From: Frateuria_A yonginensis | GTDB taxonomy: Bacteria; Pseudomonadota; Gammaproteobacteria; Xanthomonadales; Rhodanobacteraceae | Direction: 5' to 3' | Assembly: GCF_037137055.1 (NCBI RefSeq) | Contig: NZ_JBBBNY010000001.1 | Coordinates: 434,001 to 498,000 of the forward strand | DNA: 64,000 nt | Shown here: piece by piece, positions 8,838 through 20,592 of the stretch | How the letters are laid out: the number at the start of each line of letters is the position of its first letter | Position numbering within the stretch: position 1 is the stretch's first letter | Notes under the pieces: model-generated | Told to the model about the DNA's origin: nothing | The model's input: the letters and a program-made list of their open reading frames with translations, nothing else | The model's database searches: none | Made by a program: the position numbers and the translations under genes

Positions 8838-8860
8838 GTGGGAGCGGGCTTGCCCGCGAT
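8838..8860 (+). repeat. REP element, type 1
   Basis: This copy reads GTGGGAGCGGGCTTGCCCGC and then GAT, the classic pseudomonad/xanthomonad REP with a palindromic GCGGGCTTGCCCGC core. It is a single copy in the gap between divergent alaA and rsgA. Related copies lie at 11361, 11416, 53741, 56904 and 56963. Confidence 0.7.
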
Positions 8861-8933
8861 GGGCGCTCACCGGTGGCGCTTCGGACGTACCGCTAACTTG
8901 CGCGACCGCCCGGGCGCAGGCCAACGGAACAGG

Positions 8934-8939
8934 CATAAT
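8934..8939 (+). promoter_or_regulatory. -10 box immediately upstream of rsgA
   Basis: CATAAT ends 8 nt before the ATG at 8948, so transcription would begin at or next to the start codon. No Shine-Dalgarno sequence is visible. A leaderless rsgA mRNA is inferred. Confidence 0.45.
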
Positions 8940-8947
8940 CGGTGGCC

Positions 8948-10000
8948 ATGAGCGATCCCGCCATCATCGACCGCCTGCGCCGCATCGGCTGGCGCGGGGA
9001 GCTGCCGCCCGGTGGGCGCCGCATCGCGCGCGTGATCGCCCAGCATCGGGCGGGCTACGAGCTGCACGATGGCGTCGCGTCGTTCGGCGCGCAGCCGGCC
9101 GGGCATTTCCTCAAGCGCTCGCTGGATCCCACCGAGCGCCCCGCCGTGGGCGATTTCGTCGAGGTGGAGGAGGGCCGCCCGCCGCACATCGCGACCGTGC
9201 TGCCGCGCCGCAGCGTGCTCTCGCGCGCGGCCGCCGGCGAGCGCTACGAGCGGCAGATCATCGCCACCAACATCGACTACGTGCTGGTGCTGACGGGGCT
9301 CGACCACGACTTCAACCCGGCGCGCATCGAACGCTATCTCTCGCTGGTCGAGGATTCGGGCGCGCAGCCGGTCGTCTTGCTCAGCAAGCTGGACCTGCAG
9401 GCCGACGGCGACGCGCGCCTGGCCGCGCTGCGCGAGCGGCTGCCGGCGGGCGCGCCGATCCACGCCATCAACGGCAAGGACCCGGCCAGCGCGGAGCTGC
9501 TCGCGCGCTACCTGCAGCCGGGGGACAGTGCGGTGCTGGTCGGCTCTTCCGGCGCGGGCAAGTCCACCCTCACCAACACGCTGCTCGGCGAGTCGCGCAT
9601 GGCCACCGGCGAGGTGCGCGCGCACGACAGCCGCGGCCGCCACACCACCACCCACCGCGCGCTGCTGATGCTGCCCAGCGGCGGCTGCCTGATCGACACG
9701 CCGGGCATGCGCGAGCTCAAGCTCACCGGCGAGGAGAATCTCGACCTGTTCGCGGACATCGAGGCGCTGGCCGAGACCTGCCGCTTCGCCGACTGCGGCC
9801 ACGGCAGCGAGCCCGGCTGCGCGGTGCAGGCGGCCCTGGACTCGGGCGAGCTGGCCGCCGAACGCTGGCGCAACTACCTCAAGCTGCGCGACGAGCGCGA
9901 GGAGCAGGCCGCCACGCTGGAGGCGCGGCTGCGCCGGCAGCGTGGTGGTCGTCCGGTGGAGCGTCCGCATGCCCACCGCGGCCGGCGGGAGCGGGAGTAG
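8948..10000 (+). CDS. rsgA: Small ribosomal subunit biogenesis GTPase RsgA
   Basis: RsgA is a circularly permuted GTPase that helps mature the 30S subunit. The permuted order is visible: G4 (SKLD) comes before G1 (GSSGAGKST) and G3 (DTPGM). These follow an N-terminal OB-fold and precede a C-terminal zinc motif with C-x5-C (CRFADC), H and C. The product is about 350 residues, usual for the family. A GTG two codons upstream (8942) is possible, but ATG 8948 fits the adjacent -10 box. A rich basic tail follows the zinc motif. Confidence 0.95.
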   Translation: MSDPAIIDRLRRIGWRGELPPGGRRIARVIAQHRAGYELHDGVASFGAQPAGHFLKRSLDPTERPAVGDFVEVEEGRPPHIATVLPRRSVLSRAAAGERYERQIIATNIDYVLVLTGLDHDFNPARIERYLSLVEDSGAQPVVLLSKLDLQADGDARLAALRERLPAGAPIHAINGKDPASAELLARYLQPGDSAVLVGSSGAGKSTLTNTLLGESRMATGEVRAHDSRGRHTTTHRALLMLPSGGCLIDTPGMRELKLTGEENLDLFADIEALAETCRFADCGHGSEPGCAVQAALDSGELAAERWRNYLKLRDEREEQAATLEARLRRQRGGRPVERPHAHRGRRERE

Positions 10001-10070
10001 CGGCGGCCATGGACTCCCCGCGCCGCCTCGCGTCCGCGTGCCGCCCCCGTATTCGCGGGGGCGCGGCGCG

Positions 10071-11342
10071 ATGAACGTCGCCGCATCCGAGCTGCAGCGC
10101 TACGCCGAACTGGACCGGCGCCTGCTGGGCGCCGCCCGCGCGATCAACATCCTGCCCACGGTGAGCTGGCCTGCGTCGATGGAGCAGCGACTGATCGCGG
10201 CGTTCGCCCAGGGCCGGTACCTGCTTCCGCAGGTGCGCTACCAGCGGCCCGACCTGTCCGCCGCGCGTGCCGAACTGGCTGCGGTCGAGCGCGAGGCGGC
10301 GGCCGTGCTGCCCGGCGACCCGCTGGGCGACTACCTCTGCCGCACCGCGCAGTCCTGGCGGATCGCCGCGGAGATGCTGGAGGCGGTCGGCAGCGCCGGC
10401 GTGACCGCGCCGTCCATCGCGCTGTACGGCCGGCCCGGGGATTCGATCCCCGGCAGCCACAAGAGCAACCTGGATGCGGCGCGCTACTTCGTGGAACTGT
10501 CCGACGAACTGGGTGCGGACCTGCTGGCGGACGACATCGCCACGGATCTGCCGGCCGAACAGCTGCGCGCCGACCTGGGTCGCGCGCTGGACGCATTCTT
10601 CGGGCCCGGCCGCATCGCGGTCGAGGTGGACCCGGAGCTCACCGCCAAGGCGGCCGCCGGCGCCACCCGCATCCGCCTGCGCGGTGGCGCCTGCTTCAGC
10701 GAGTACGACCGCCACCAGCTGCTGGCGCACGAAGCCTTCGTGCACTCGCTGACCGCCCTGAACGGCCGCGCGCAGCCGCTGCTGGCCTCGCTCGGGCGCA
10801 CCTCGCCGCGGGTGACCGCGACCCAGGAAGGCCTGGCGGTGTTCGCCGAGCTGATGTCCGGTGCCATCGACATCTCGCGGCTCAAGCGCATCAGCCTGCG
10901 CATCCTGGCGATCGACATGGCGCTCAACGGTGCCGACTTCGTTGAGGTCTACAAGTACTTCGCCCACTGCGGCCAGAGCCCGGCGGACAGCTTCCATTCC
11001 GCGCAGCGGGTGTACCGCGGCGTGCCGCTCACCGGCGGCGCGGCCTTCGCCAAGGACAACGTCTACCTGTCCGGCCTGCTGACCGTGCACACATTCTTCC
11101 GCTGGGCGTTCAAGCAGCAGCGCATGGACCTGCTGCGCAACCTGTTCGCGGGCAAGCTCGCCCTGCACGACGTGCTGAGCCTGCAGCCGCACTTCGAGGC
11201 GGGCCACCTGCTGCCGCCGCGCTGGCTGCCGCCATGGATGCAGCACGCGCACGGCCTGGCCGGCAAGCTGGCGTTCTCGCTGTTCATCAACGGCATCCAC
11301 ATGAGCCAGGTGCAGGCGGACGAGCTGTCCCTGCGCCTCTGA
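10071..11342 (+). CDS. DUF1704/QEGLA-motif metallopeptidase-like protein
   Basis: This 423-residue protein belongs to the family annotated as flavohemoglobin expression-modulating QEGLA motif protein (DUF1704). The name motif TQEGLAVFAE is at 251-260. Upstream is HEAFVH at 220-225, an HExxxH zinc-ligand motif. DUF1704 also contains the animal tubulin tyrosine carboxypeptidases (MATCAP), which use HExxxH plus a downstream glutamate, so a zinc carboxypeptidase activity is plausible; E253 is the candidate third ligand. No signal peptide is seen. A GC hairpin (10043-10062) lies just before the ATG and no clear ribosome site is visible. It follows rsgA by 70 bp and may be cotranscribed. Confidence 0.85.
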   Translation: MNVAASELQRYAELDRRLLGAARAINILPTVSWPASMEQRLIAAFAQGRYLLPQVRYQRPDLSAARAELAAVEREAAAVLPGDPLGDYLCRTAQSWRIAAEMLEAVGSAGVTAPSIALYGRPGDSIPGSHKSNLDAARYFVELSDELGADLLADDIATDLPAEQLRADLGRALDAFFGPGRIAVEVDPELTAKAAAGATRIRLRGGACFSEYDRHQLLAHEAFVHSLTALNGRAQPLLASLGRTSPRVTATQEGLAVFAELMSGAIDISRLKRISLRILAIDMALNGADFVEVYKYFAHCGQSPADSFHSAQRVYRGVPLTGGAAFAKDNVYLSGLLTVHTFFRWAFKQQRMDLLRNLFAGKLALHDVLSLQPHFEAGHLLPPRWLPPWMQHAHGLAGKLAFSLFINGIHMSQVQADELSLRL

Positions 11343-11360
11343 ACCACCACGGCCCGGCCG

Positions 11361-11441
11361 GTGGGCGTGGGCTTGCTCGCCATGCTTCGGCCCCAGCTGT
11401 GCCGACGCGGCGAGGGGATCGCGAGCAAGCTCGCTCCTGTA
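11361..11441. repeat. Inverted pair of type 1 REP elements (BIME-like)
   Basis: Two REP arms face each other: 11361-11385 (GTGGGCGTGGGCTTGCTCGC...) and 11416-11436 (GGATCGCGAGCAAGCTCGCTC). They sit between the DUF1704 gene and maeB. Such pairs can act in transcript stability or as gyrase/IHF sites; here they separate two genes in the same direction. Confidence 0.7.
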
Positions 11442-11516
11442 CCGCCTGCGGGGTCGTTCCACCGGCACGCCTGCTACCATGTAAGGCCGCTTCCCTCTCG
11501 CACAAAGCCGCCCGCA

Positions 11517-13829
<2,313 letters not shown>

Positions 13830-13871
13830 GAGCGCAACTGCCGTATCCTTCGCCGCAAAAGGGGGGTGACC

Positions 13872-14906
13872 ATGGCTGAGCCACAGGAAGCCCGCACAGG
13901 GACGCGCCGGCTTCCGACCTGCACCGTGCTGCTCATTGCGTACCGCATGCAGCACACCATTGCCGAGGCCATGCGCTCCGTGCTCGCGCAGGATGTGCCG
14001 TGCGAGATCATCGTCTCGGACGACAGCTCCGGCGACGACACGCTGGCGATCGCCGCCGCCATCGCCGCCGACTACCGGGGGCCGCACTGCATCACCGTGC
14101 GCAGCACGGCGCACAACCTGGGGCTGTGCGCTCACCTCAACGAACTGGCGGAACTGGCACAGGGCGAGGTGCTGGTGTTCCAGTCGGGCGACGACATCGC
14201 CTATCCGCACCGCGTCGCGCGCTTGCTGCAGGCCTTCGTGGACCATCCGCAGGCGCAGGTGGTCGGCTCGGCGGTGGACGACATCGACGAGCACGGACGG
14301 CTGCTCGCGCGCCGGGTACGCGGCCTGCCCGCGCGGATGGACCAGCGCGCGTTCCTGCGCCGCGGGCGCATGCAGACGGTGCTGGGTGCGTCGATGGCGG
14401 TGCGCCGCGAGCTGCTCACCGGCCTGCCGCCGCTGGCCGGGCCGGTCGAGGACAACATGCTCAGCCTGCGCGCGGCGCTGATCGGCGAATGCCGCTGCCT
14501 GCCCGAGGCGCTGCTGGGCTACCGCCAGCACGGGCAGAACCTCAACCAGTGGATGTTCGACCGCAGCGCGAACGACTATCCGACCTACGAGCGCCGCAAC
14601 CGGCGCGTGCTGGCGATGTACCGCCACATCGCCGCCGACCAGGAGCGCTGCGTGGCGGCGCGGCCCGAGCTGCCGGCCGAACGGCGACGGCTGGCGCTCG
14701 AACTGGCGGCGATGTACCGGCTGGAGGCGGACATGCGCGAGGCGCTGCTCGATCGCCCCCGCCACCAGTGGCTGCGCCTGATCTGGCGTGGCCTGCGCCA
14801 CCCCGGCCTGCACCGCAAGAGCGCCGAGCGCGGGCTCAAGCTGTTGCTGCCGCGGCGCTGGTTCGGACGCACGGGGCGCCCGCGCGGCTACCTCGGCCAT
14901 CCCTGA
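13872..14906 (+). CDS. Family 2 glycosyltransferase
   Basis: This 344-residue GT-A fold glycosyltransferase has SDDSSGDDT near residue 50 for nucleotide binding and QSGDDIAYP as the metal-binding DxD-type segment. No membrane segment is seen, and the basic C-terminus could bind the inner membrane face. The acceptor is unknown; surface polysaccharide or glycoprotein synthesis is the usual role. A run of G (GGGGGGTGA) precedes the ATG. It is convergent with a second GT2 whose stop is 6 bp away. Confidence 0.85.
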   Translation: MAEPQEARTGTRRLPTCTVLLIAYRMQHTIAEAMRSVLAQDVPCEIIVSDDSSGDDTLAIAAAIAADYRGPHCITVRSTAHNLGLCAHLNELAELAQGEVLVFQSGDDIAYPHRVARLLQAFVDHPQAQVVGSAVDDIDEHGRLLARRVRGLPARMDQRAFLRRGRMQTVLGASMAVRRELLTGLPPLAGPVEDNMLSLRAALIGECRCLPEALLGYRQHGQNLNQWMFDRSANDYPTYERRNRRVLAMYRHIAADQERCVAARPELPAERRRLALELAAMYRLEADMREALLDRPRHQWLRLIWRGLRHPGLHRKSAERGLKLLLPRRWFGRTGRPRGYLGHP

Positions 14907-14912
14907 CCCGGC

Positions 14913-15860
14913 TCAGGCGGTCCGCGCCTCCAGGCGCGCCCGGTGCAGCTTGCGCAGCAGCCGCAACTGCAGGCGCAGGGCGACGCGCCATGCCGCCTCG
15001 TGCTGGGCCAGCGCGGCGCGCTCGTGCCAGATCCCGCGCAGCAGCCCACCGCAACCCTCACCGTCGACGGCCGCCGTCAGTGCCTCGGCCAGGCGGCGCG
15101 CGCGCCCGTCGGTGTCGAACCGGCTGGCGGCCAGGACGCCGAGCAGCGCCTGGCGGTCACCGATCCAGCGGCGGTAGCGGTCGCTGCGCCGCGTCGCCTG
15201 TCCGGCGGCCTTGCCGAGCGACGAGAACGCCTGGCCGTGGCGACGGAAGCGCACCAGCGGCCGGTCCACGTACACCACGCCTGCGCGCGCGGCGGCGAAC
15301 ATCGCCAACGTCCAGTCGTAGTACAGCGCGGTCGGCAGCGGGCGCACCTGCTCGAACAGGCTGCGTCGCAGCAGCATGGCGTGGCCCGATACCGAGTTGT
15401 GCATCACGAAGCGCAGCGGCTGGTCGCCCTCGAGCATCTGCAGGTCGTCGGAGATGCGGCGCCCGGCACAGCGGCCGTCACCGTCGATGTACTCGGAGTC
15501 GCAATAGGCCAGGTCGTGGCCGCCGATCGCCGCGTGCAACACCGCCAGCTTGTCCGGCAGCCACACGTCGTCCTGGTCGCAGGGGGCGAGGAACTCGCCG
15601 CGGCACAAGGCCATGGCGCGCTCGAAGCTGCGGGTGGGCCCCAGGTTGTGCGGATTGGGGTGGAACCGCACGCGCGGGTCGCGGCGCGCGTAGTCCTCCA
15701 GCACCGCGAGGCTGCCGTCGGCGGAGCCGTCGTCCACCGCCACGATTTCCAGCGATACGCCGCGCTGGGCGAGCACCGAATCGAGCTGTTCGGGCAGGAA
15801 CGGGCGGCCGTTGTAGACGCTGAGCGCCACGGAGATCAGCGGTGGGTCGTTCGTGGGCAT
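14913..15860 (-). CDS. Family 2 glycosyltransferase
   Basis: This 315-residue GT2 enzyme has a canonical N-terminus ISVALSVYNG, the nucleotide-binding VDDGSADGS and the PCDQDDVWLPDK metal-binding segment. It resembles rhamnosyl- or galactosyl-type transferases of O-antigen clusters, but the sugar cannot be assigned. The start at 15860 (MPTNDPP) is chosen over a longer frame that runs into the aceE promoter. It is divergent from aceE and convergent with the preceding GT2; the two are not close copies. Confidence 0.85.
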   Translation of the reverse strand: MPTNDPPLISVALSVYNGRPFLPEQLDSVLAQRGVSLEIVAVDDGSADGSLAVLEDYARRDPRVRFHPNPHNLGPTRSFERAMALCRGEFLAPCDQDDVWLPDKLAVLHAAIGGHDLAYCDSEYIDGDGRCAGRRISDDLQMLEGDQPLRFVMHNSVSGHAMLLRRSLFEQVRPLPTALYYDWTLAMFAAARAGVVYVDRPLVRFRRHGQAFSSLGKAAGQATRRSDRYRRWIGDRQALLGVLAASRFDTDGRARRLAEALTAAVDGEGCGGLLRGIWHERAALAQHEAAWRVALRLQLRLLRKLHRARLEARTA

Positions 15861-15908
15861 GCGGTCGGCGCCGGGGAACCGGACGCCATGGTACGGCAGC
15901 GTGCCGTG

Positions 15909-15937
15909 TGGCGGGTGCCGCGGTGCACGGCTAGAAT
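15909..15937 (+). promoter_or_regulatory. aceE promoter
   Basis: TAGAAT at 15932-15937 is preceded 17 bp earlier by TGGCGG (15909-15914), a weak -35. The start codon of aceE is 57 bp downstream. The same TAGAAT box recurs upstream of dinB, purC, the LytTR gene and the cytochrome gene in this window. Confidence 0.45.
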
Positions 15938-15994
15938 CGGGGGCTCCCCACACGTCGACCAGCATGGCGCCCAGGCGCGCCGCGGAGAAGCTTC

Positions 15995-18712
15995 ATGGAT
16001 CAGCTCGATGACATCCTGAACCAGGATATCGACCCCACCGAAACCCGCGAGTGGGTCGAATCGCTCAACGCGGTCATCCAGCACGACGGCACCGAACGCG
16101 CGCACTTCCTGCTCGAGCGCATGGTCGATTCGACCCGGCGCTCCGGCGGCTACCTGCCGTTCGACCCGACCACCGAGTACGTCAATACCATCGCGCCCAG
16201 CCAGGAGGCCAAGAGCCCGGGCGACGCGGCGATGGAGTGGCGCATCCGCTCGCTGATCCGCTGGAACGCGATGGCGATGGTGGTGCGCGCCAACCGCAAG
16301 CCGGGCGAGCTCGGCGGCCACATCGCGAGCTTCGCCTCCTCGGCCACGCTGTACGACGTCGGCTTCAACCACTTCTGGCGCGCGCCCAGCGCCGAGCATC
16401 CGGGCGACCTGGTGTTCCACCAGGGACACTCCAGCCCGGGCGTGTACGCCCGCTCGTTCCTGGAAGGGCGCATCGACGAGGCGCAGCTGGACCTGTTCCG
16501 CATGGAGGTGGTGGGCAAGGGCCGCGGCCTGTCCTCCTACCCGCATCCCTGGCTGATGCCCGACTACTGGCAGGTGCCGACCGTGTCGATGGGCCTGGGT
16601 CCGATCCAGGCGATCTACCAGGCGCAGTTCTGGAAGTACCTCGAGCACCGCGGCCTGGTTCCCAAGACCGACCGCAAGATCTGGTGCTTCATGGGCGACG
16701 GCGAATGCGACGAGCCCGAGTCGCTCGGCGCCATTTCGCTCGCCGGCCGCGAGGGGCTGGACAACCTGATCTTCGTGATCAACTGCAACCTGCAGCGGCT
16801 GGACGGCCCGGTGCGCGGCAACGGCAAGATCATCCAGGAGCTCGAGGGCGTCTTCCGCGGCGCCGGCTGGAACGCGATCAAGGTGATCTGGGGCAGCTAC
16901 TGGGATCCGCTGCTGGCGCGCGACAAGGACGGCGTGCTGCGCAAGCTGATGATGGAAACGCTGGACGGCGAATACCAGGCCTGCAAGGCCTTCGGCGGTG
17001 CCTACACGCGCGAGCATTTCTTCGGCAAGTACCCGCAGACGCGCGAGATGGTCGCCAACCTGTCCGACGACGACATCTGGCGTCTCAACCGCGGCGGCCA
17101 CGACCCGCACAAGGTCTACGCCGCCTACCACGCGGCGGTGCACACCAAGGGCATGCCGACGGTGATCCTGGCCAAGACGGTCAAGGGCTACGGCATGGGC
17201 GCGGCCGGCGAGTCGCAGAACCCCACCCACCAGCAGAAGAAGCTGGACGACGAGGCCGTGCGCGCCTTCCGCGACCGCTTCAACATCCCGGTGCCGGACA
17301 GCAAGCTGGCCGAAGTGCCCTACTACCACCCCGGCAAGGATTCGCCGGAAGTCGAGTACATGCTCGAGCGCCGCCGTGCGCTCGGCGGCTTCCTGCCGCA
17401 GCGCCGCCGTCGCACCGAGGTGCAGCTGAAGGCGCCGGAGCTGTCCGCCTTCGAGCAGATCACCAAGGGCACCGGCGAGCGCGAGATCAGCACCACCATG
17501 GCGCTGGTGCGCGGCATGAACCTGTTGCTGCGCGACAAGGCGATCGGCCCGCGCGTGGTGCCGATCGTCGCCGACGAGGCGCGCACCTTCGGCATGGAGG
17601 GCATGTTCCGGCAGATCGGCATCTACGCGCCGTTCGGGCAGAAGTACCGCCCGCAGGACGCCGACCAGCTGCTGTACTACCGCGAGGACCAGAAGGGCCA
17701 GGTGCTGCAGGAAGGCATCAGCGAGGCCGGCGGCATGGCCGCGTGGATGGCCGCGGCGACCAGCTACAGCATCAGCAACCAGCCGATGCTGCCGTTCTTC
17801 ATCTACTACTCGATGTTCGGTTTCCAGCGCATCGGCGACCTGTGCTGGGCCGCCGGCGACATGCGCGCGCGGGGCTTCCTGATCGGCGGCACCTCCGGCC
17901 GCACCACGCTCAACGGCGAGGGCCTGCAGCACGAGGACGGCCACTCGCACCTGATGGCCGGCGCCATTCCCAACGTGAAGTCGTACGACCCGACCTTCTC
18001 CTACGAGATCGCGGTGATCCTGCAGGACGGCACGCGCCGCATGCTGCAGGAACAGGAGGACGTGTACTACTACATCACCGTGATGAACGAGAACTACCCG
18101 CACCCGGACCTGCCGAAGGGGTGCGAGGAAGGGATCATCAAGGGGATGTACCTGTTCCGCGACTCCGGCGTGGGCCAGGGCAACGGCAAGGGCAAGTCGA
18201 AGGCCAAGGTGCCGTGCGTGCAGCTGCTGGGCTCGGGCACCATCCTGCGCGAGGTCATCGCCGCCGCGGAGCTGCTGGAGAAGGATTTCGGCGTCGCCTC
18301 CGACATCTGGTCCTGCCCGAGCTTCGCCGAACTGCGCCGCGACGGCTTCGACGCCGAACGCTGGAACCGCCTGCATCCGGAGGCCGAGCCGCGCGTGCCG
18401 TACGTGGCCCAGCTGCTCAAGGGCCGCCCCGGCCCCGCCATCGCCGCCACCGACTACGTGCGCGAGTACGCCGACCAGATCCGAGCGTTCATGCCCGACG
18501 GCATGCGCTACACGGTGCTGGGCACCGACGGCTACGGCCGCTCGGACACGCGCGAGCACCTGCGTGATTTCTTCGAGGTCGACCGCTACTGGATCGCCCA
18601 CGCCGCGCTGGCCGCGCTGGCGAAGGACGGCCTGGTCAACGCCAAGGACGTGGCGCGCGCGATCAAGGAATACAAGCTCGATCCGGAAAAGCCCAACCCG
18701 CTGACGGTCTGA
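15995..18712 (+). CDS. aceE: Pyruvate dehydrogenase E1 component, homodimeric type
   Basis: This 905-residue homodimeric E1 decarboxylates pyruvate and reductively acetylates the lipoyl group of AceF. The thiamine diphosphate motif begins with GDGECDEPES and ends with the conserved NCNLQ. N-terminal and C-terminal transketolase-like parts are intact, including the N-terminal DPTETREWVESL helix that docks to E2. GGAG lies 8 nt before the ATG. Unlike many gammaproteobacteria, aceF and lpdA are not adjacent but about 26 kb downstream. Confidence 0.97.
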   Translation: MDQLDDILNQDIDPTETREWVESLNAVIQHDGTERAHFLLERMVDSTRRSGGYLPFDPTTEYVNTIAPSQEAKSPGDAAMEWRIRSLIRWNAMAMVVRANRKPGELGGHIASFASSATLYDVGFNHFWRAPSAEHPGDLVFHQGHSSPGVYARSFLEGRIDEAQLDLFRMEVVGKGRGLSSYPHPWLMPDYWQVPTVSMGLGPIQAIYQAQFWKYLEHRGLVPKTDRKIWCFMGDGECDEPESLGAISLAGREGLDNLIFVINCNLQRLDGPVRGNGKIIQELEGVFRGAGWNAIKVIWGSYWDPLLARDKDGVLRKLMMETLDGEYQACKAFGGAYTREHFFGKYPQTREMVANLSDDDIWRLNRGGHDPHKVYAAYHAAVHTKGMPTVILAKTVKGYGMGAAGESQNPTHQQKKLDDEAVRAFRDRFNIPVPDSKLAEVPYYHPGKDSPEVEYMLERRRALGGFLPQRRRRTEVQLKAPELSAFEQITKGTGEREISTTMALVRGMNLLLRDKAIGPRVVPIVADEARTFGMEGMFRQIGIYAPFGQKYRPQDADQLLYYREDQKGQVLQEGISEAGGMAAWMAAATSYSISNQPMLPFFIYYSMFGFQRIGDLCWAAGDMRARGFLIGGTSGRTTLNGEGLQHEDGHSHLMAGAIPNVKSYDPTFSYEIAVILQDGTRRMLQEQEDVYYYITVMNENYPHPDLPKGCEEGIIKGMYLFRDSGVGQGNGKGKSKAKVPCVQLLGSGTILREVIAAAELLEKDFGVASDIWSCPSFAELRRDGFDAERWNRLHPEAEPRVPYVAQLLKGRPGPAIAATDYVREYADQIRAFMPDGMRYTVLGTDGYGRSDTREHLRDFFEVDRYWIAHAALAALAKDGLVNAKDVARAIKEYKLDPEKPNPLTV

Positions 18713-18725
18713 TCCTGCGCTTCCC

Positions 18726-18752
18726 GGCCCTCTTTCCCTCGCAAAGAGGGCC
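18726..18752. terminator. Hairpin between aceE and the convergent MFS gene
   Basis: A perfect 10-bp stem (GGCCCTCTTT with AAAGAGGGCC) surrounds a 7-nt loop, 14 bp after the aceE stop. The U run is poor on both strands, so it may terminate weakly or protect the transcript ends of both convergent genes. Confidence 0.55.
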
Positions 18753-18783
18753 GTTCGCTCCTCCAGGCACCGCCGGGCGGAGG

Positions 18784-20379
18784 CTAATCCGCCAGCGCCT
18801 GCTGGATCGCCTCCAGCCCGTGCCCGCGCGTCTCGATACCGCGCCGGGCGAGCACCCAGGCCGCCGCCGCCATCGGCAGCGCGATCAGCAGCGCCGACAG
18901 CATGAAGTGCTCGAACAGGCCGAGCACGCCGAGCAGCGCGCCCAGGATGCCGCCGAGCTTGGAGCCGCCCGCGATCAGGCCCGCACCGGTACTGCGCAGG
19001 TGCACCGGATAGATCTCGGCGGCATACGGGATCAGCGTGGCGATCACGCCGCTGACGCTCAGCAGCAGCAGCACGGTGGCCGCGGTGGTCAGCGCATTGG
19101 CGCGCCACCCGAGCGCGCCGACGGCGAAGAACAGCAGCAGCGCGGCGGCGGTGAGCGCGATGAACAGGACCAGCGTGCGGATGCTGCTCCAGCGCTGGTA
19201 GCAGCCCACCACCACGGCGACGCCGGGCAGGGCGAGGACCGCCGAGCGTGCCAGCAGCGCCGCGCTCGCCTGCGCATCGACGCCGAGCTTCACCAGGTTG
19301 GCCGGCAACCACAGCAGGAAGCCGAAGTTCGCCAGCCCCCAGGCCACCGCGCAGACCAGCAGGCCCCAGGTGATCGTGGCATGGCGGCCGCGCAGCAGCT
19401 GGCGCATGCCGATCCGCGGGGCGTCGTGCGCGTGCGTCGCCCCGGGCGGCGCATTGCGCACCGGCGGCTGGTTGCCGGAGAACTGCTGCAGCACCCGGCG
19501 AGCCTGATCCTCCAGTCCGGCCAGCGCCAGGAAGCGCGGCGACTCGGGAATGTAGCGGTTGAGCAGCACGATCAGCGCGCCGGTGGGCAGGTTGAGCAGC
19601 CAAAGCGCGCGCCAGCCGAAGGACGGCTCGAACAGGGTCGCCGCACCGGAGGCGAGCAGGTAGCCGGCCGAGGTGCCCACGCCGCCGAGCGCCACCAGCA
19701 GCCAGCCGCGATGCGCGGTGGGAATGGTCTCGGCCATCAGGGTGAAGGTGATCGGCAGCATGCCGCCGGCGGCCGCACCCATCATGAAGCACATCACCAG
19801 GTTCCAGCCGAATGCAGGCATGGCGCCGCAGATCGAGGTGCCCATGAACATCAGGGCGGACAGCAGGATGGTCGCGCGCCGGCCGAACAGGTCGCCCAGA
19901 CGCCCCCACACCACCGAACCGACGGTGGTGCCGATCAGCGCCGACAGCGCGAGCAGGCCGCCGGTCGCCGCGCTGATGCCGTACTCGGCGGCCATGCCGG
20001 GCATCACGAAGCCGATGGTCGCCGGCTTCATCACGTCCACCGCCAGCGCCAGGGTCAGCACGATCACCAGCTTCCAGTGCTCGCGGTTGAGCGGCACGTG
20101 GTCGGCGACGTGGAAGGGCAGCGGACTGCGCTCGGGGTGCAGGGCCCGGCGCATCTGCGCCAGCCGCGGCATCAGGCCGTAGCCCGCCAGCAGTACGCCC
20201 AGCGGCACCAGCGCCATGCCGACCCGCATGGCGCGGTCCATCGGCATGCCGGCCAGGTGGTAATGCATGGGCGCGGCCATCGCCAGCATGGGCAGGTGCG
20301 CCAGCACGCCGGCGATCACGCAGGCGCAACCCAGCCAGAACGCGACGGGATGGTGGAAGGAGATGCCTTTGGCGGACAT
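18784..20379 (-). CDS. MFS transporter, metabolite:H+ symporter type
   Basis: This 531-residue major facilitator has about twelve hydrophobic segments. The loop 2-3 motif A is WGRLGDLFGRRAT and the central loop carries the sugar/acid-porter signature IPESPRFLALAG. A histidine-rich first loop (MHYHLAGMPMDR) and a long second loop are unusual. Similar proteins move sugar acids or aromatic acids with protons; the substrate is unknown. It is convergent with aceE. Confidence 0.85.
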   Translation of the reverse strand: MSAKGISFHHPVAFWLGCACVIAGVLAHLPMLAMAAPMHYHLAGMPMDRAMRVGMALVPLGVLLAGYGLMPRLAQMRRALHPERSPLPFHVADHVPLNREHWKLVIVLTLALAVDVMKPATIGFVMPGMAAEYGISAATGGLLALSALIGTTVGSVVWGRLGDLFGRRATILLSALMFMGTSICGAMPAFGWNLVMCFMMGAAAGGMLPITFTLMAETIPTAHRGWLLVALGGVGTSAGYLLASGAATLFEPSFGWRALWLLNLPTGALIVLLNRYIPESPRFLALAGLEDQARRVLQQFSGNQPPVRNAPPGATHAHDAPRIGMRQLLRGRHATITWGLLVCAVAWGLANFGFLLWLPANLVKLGVDAQASAALLARSAVLALPGVAVVVGCYQRWSSIRTLVLFIALTAAALLLFFAVGALGWRANALTTAATVLLLLSVSGVIATLIPYAAEIYPVHLRSTGAGLIAGGSKLGGILGALLGVLGLFEHFMLSALLIALPMAAAAWVLARRGIETRGHGLEAIQQALAD

Positions 20380-20592
20380 GCGGCGGGAGCGGACGGGCGA
20401 TGCCCAAGCTTACTCGCGACGGCGGGTACTCAGGCGGGTTGGACCGGCGATGATCCGGTGCGCGGCGGGTGCCGGTGAGCGTCTCCTTCGTCCGGGCCGG
20501 CCGGCTGGCGCCTGCCTGCCATGCCACCTTCGCGCCGTGCGCACGGGCGACTGGCGATACTGCGGGCAACGGCAGCCAAAACGCAGGTTTCC

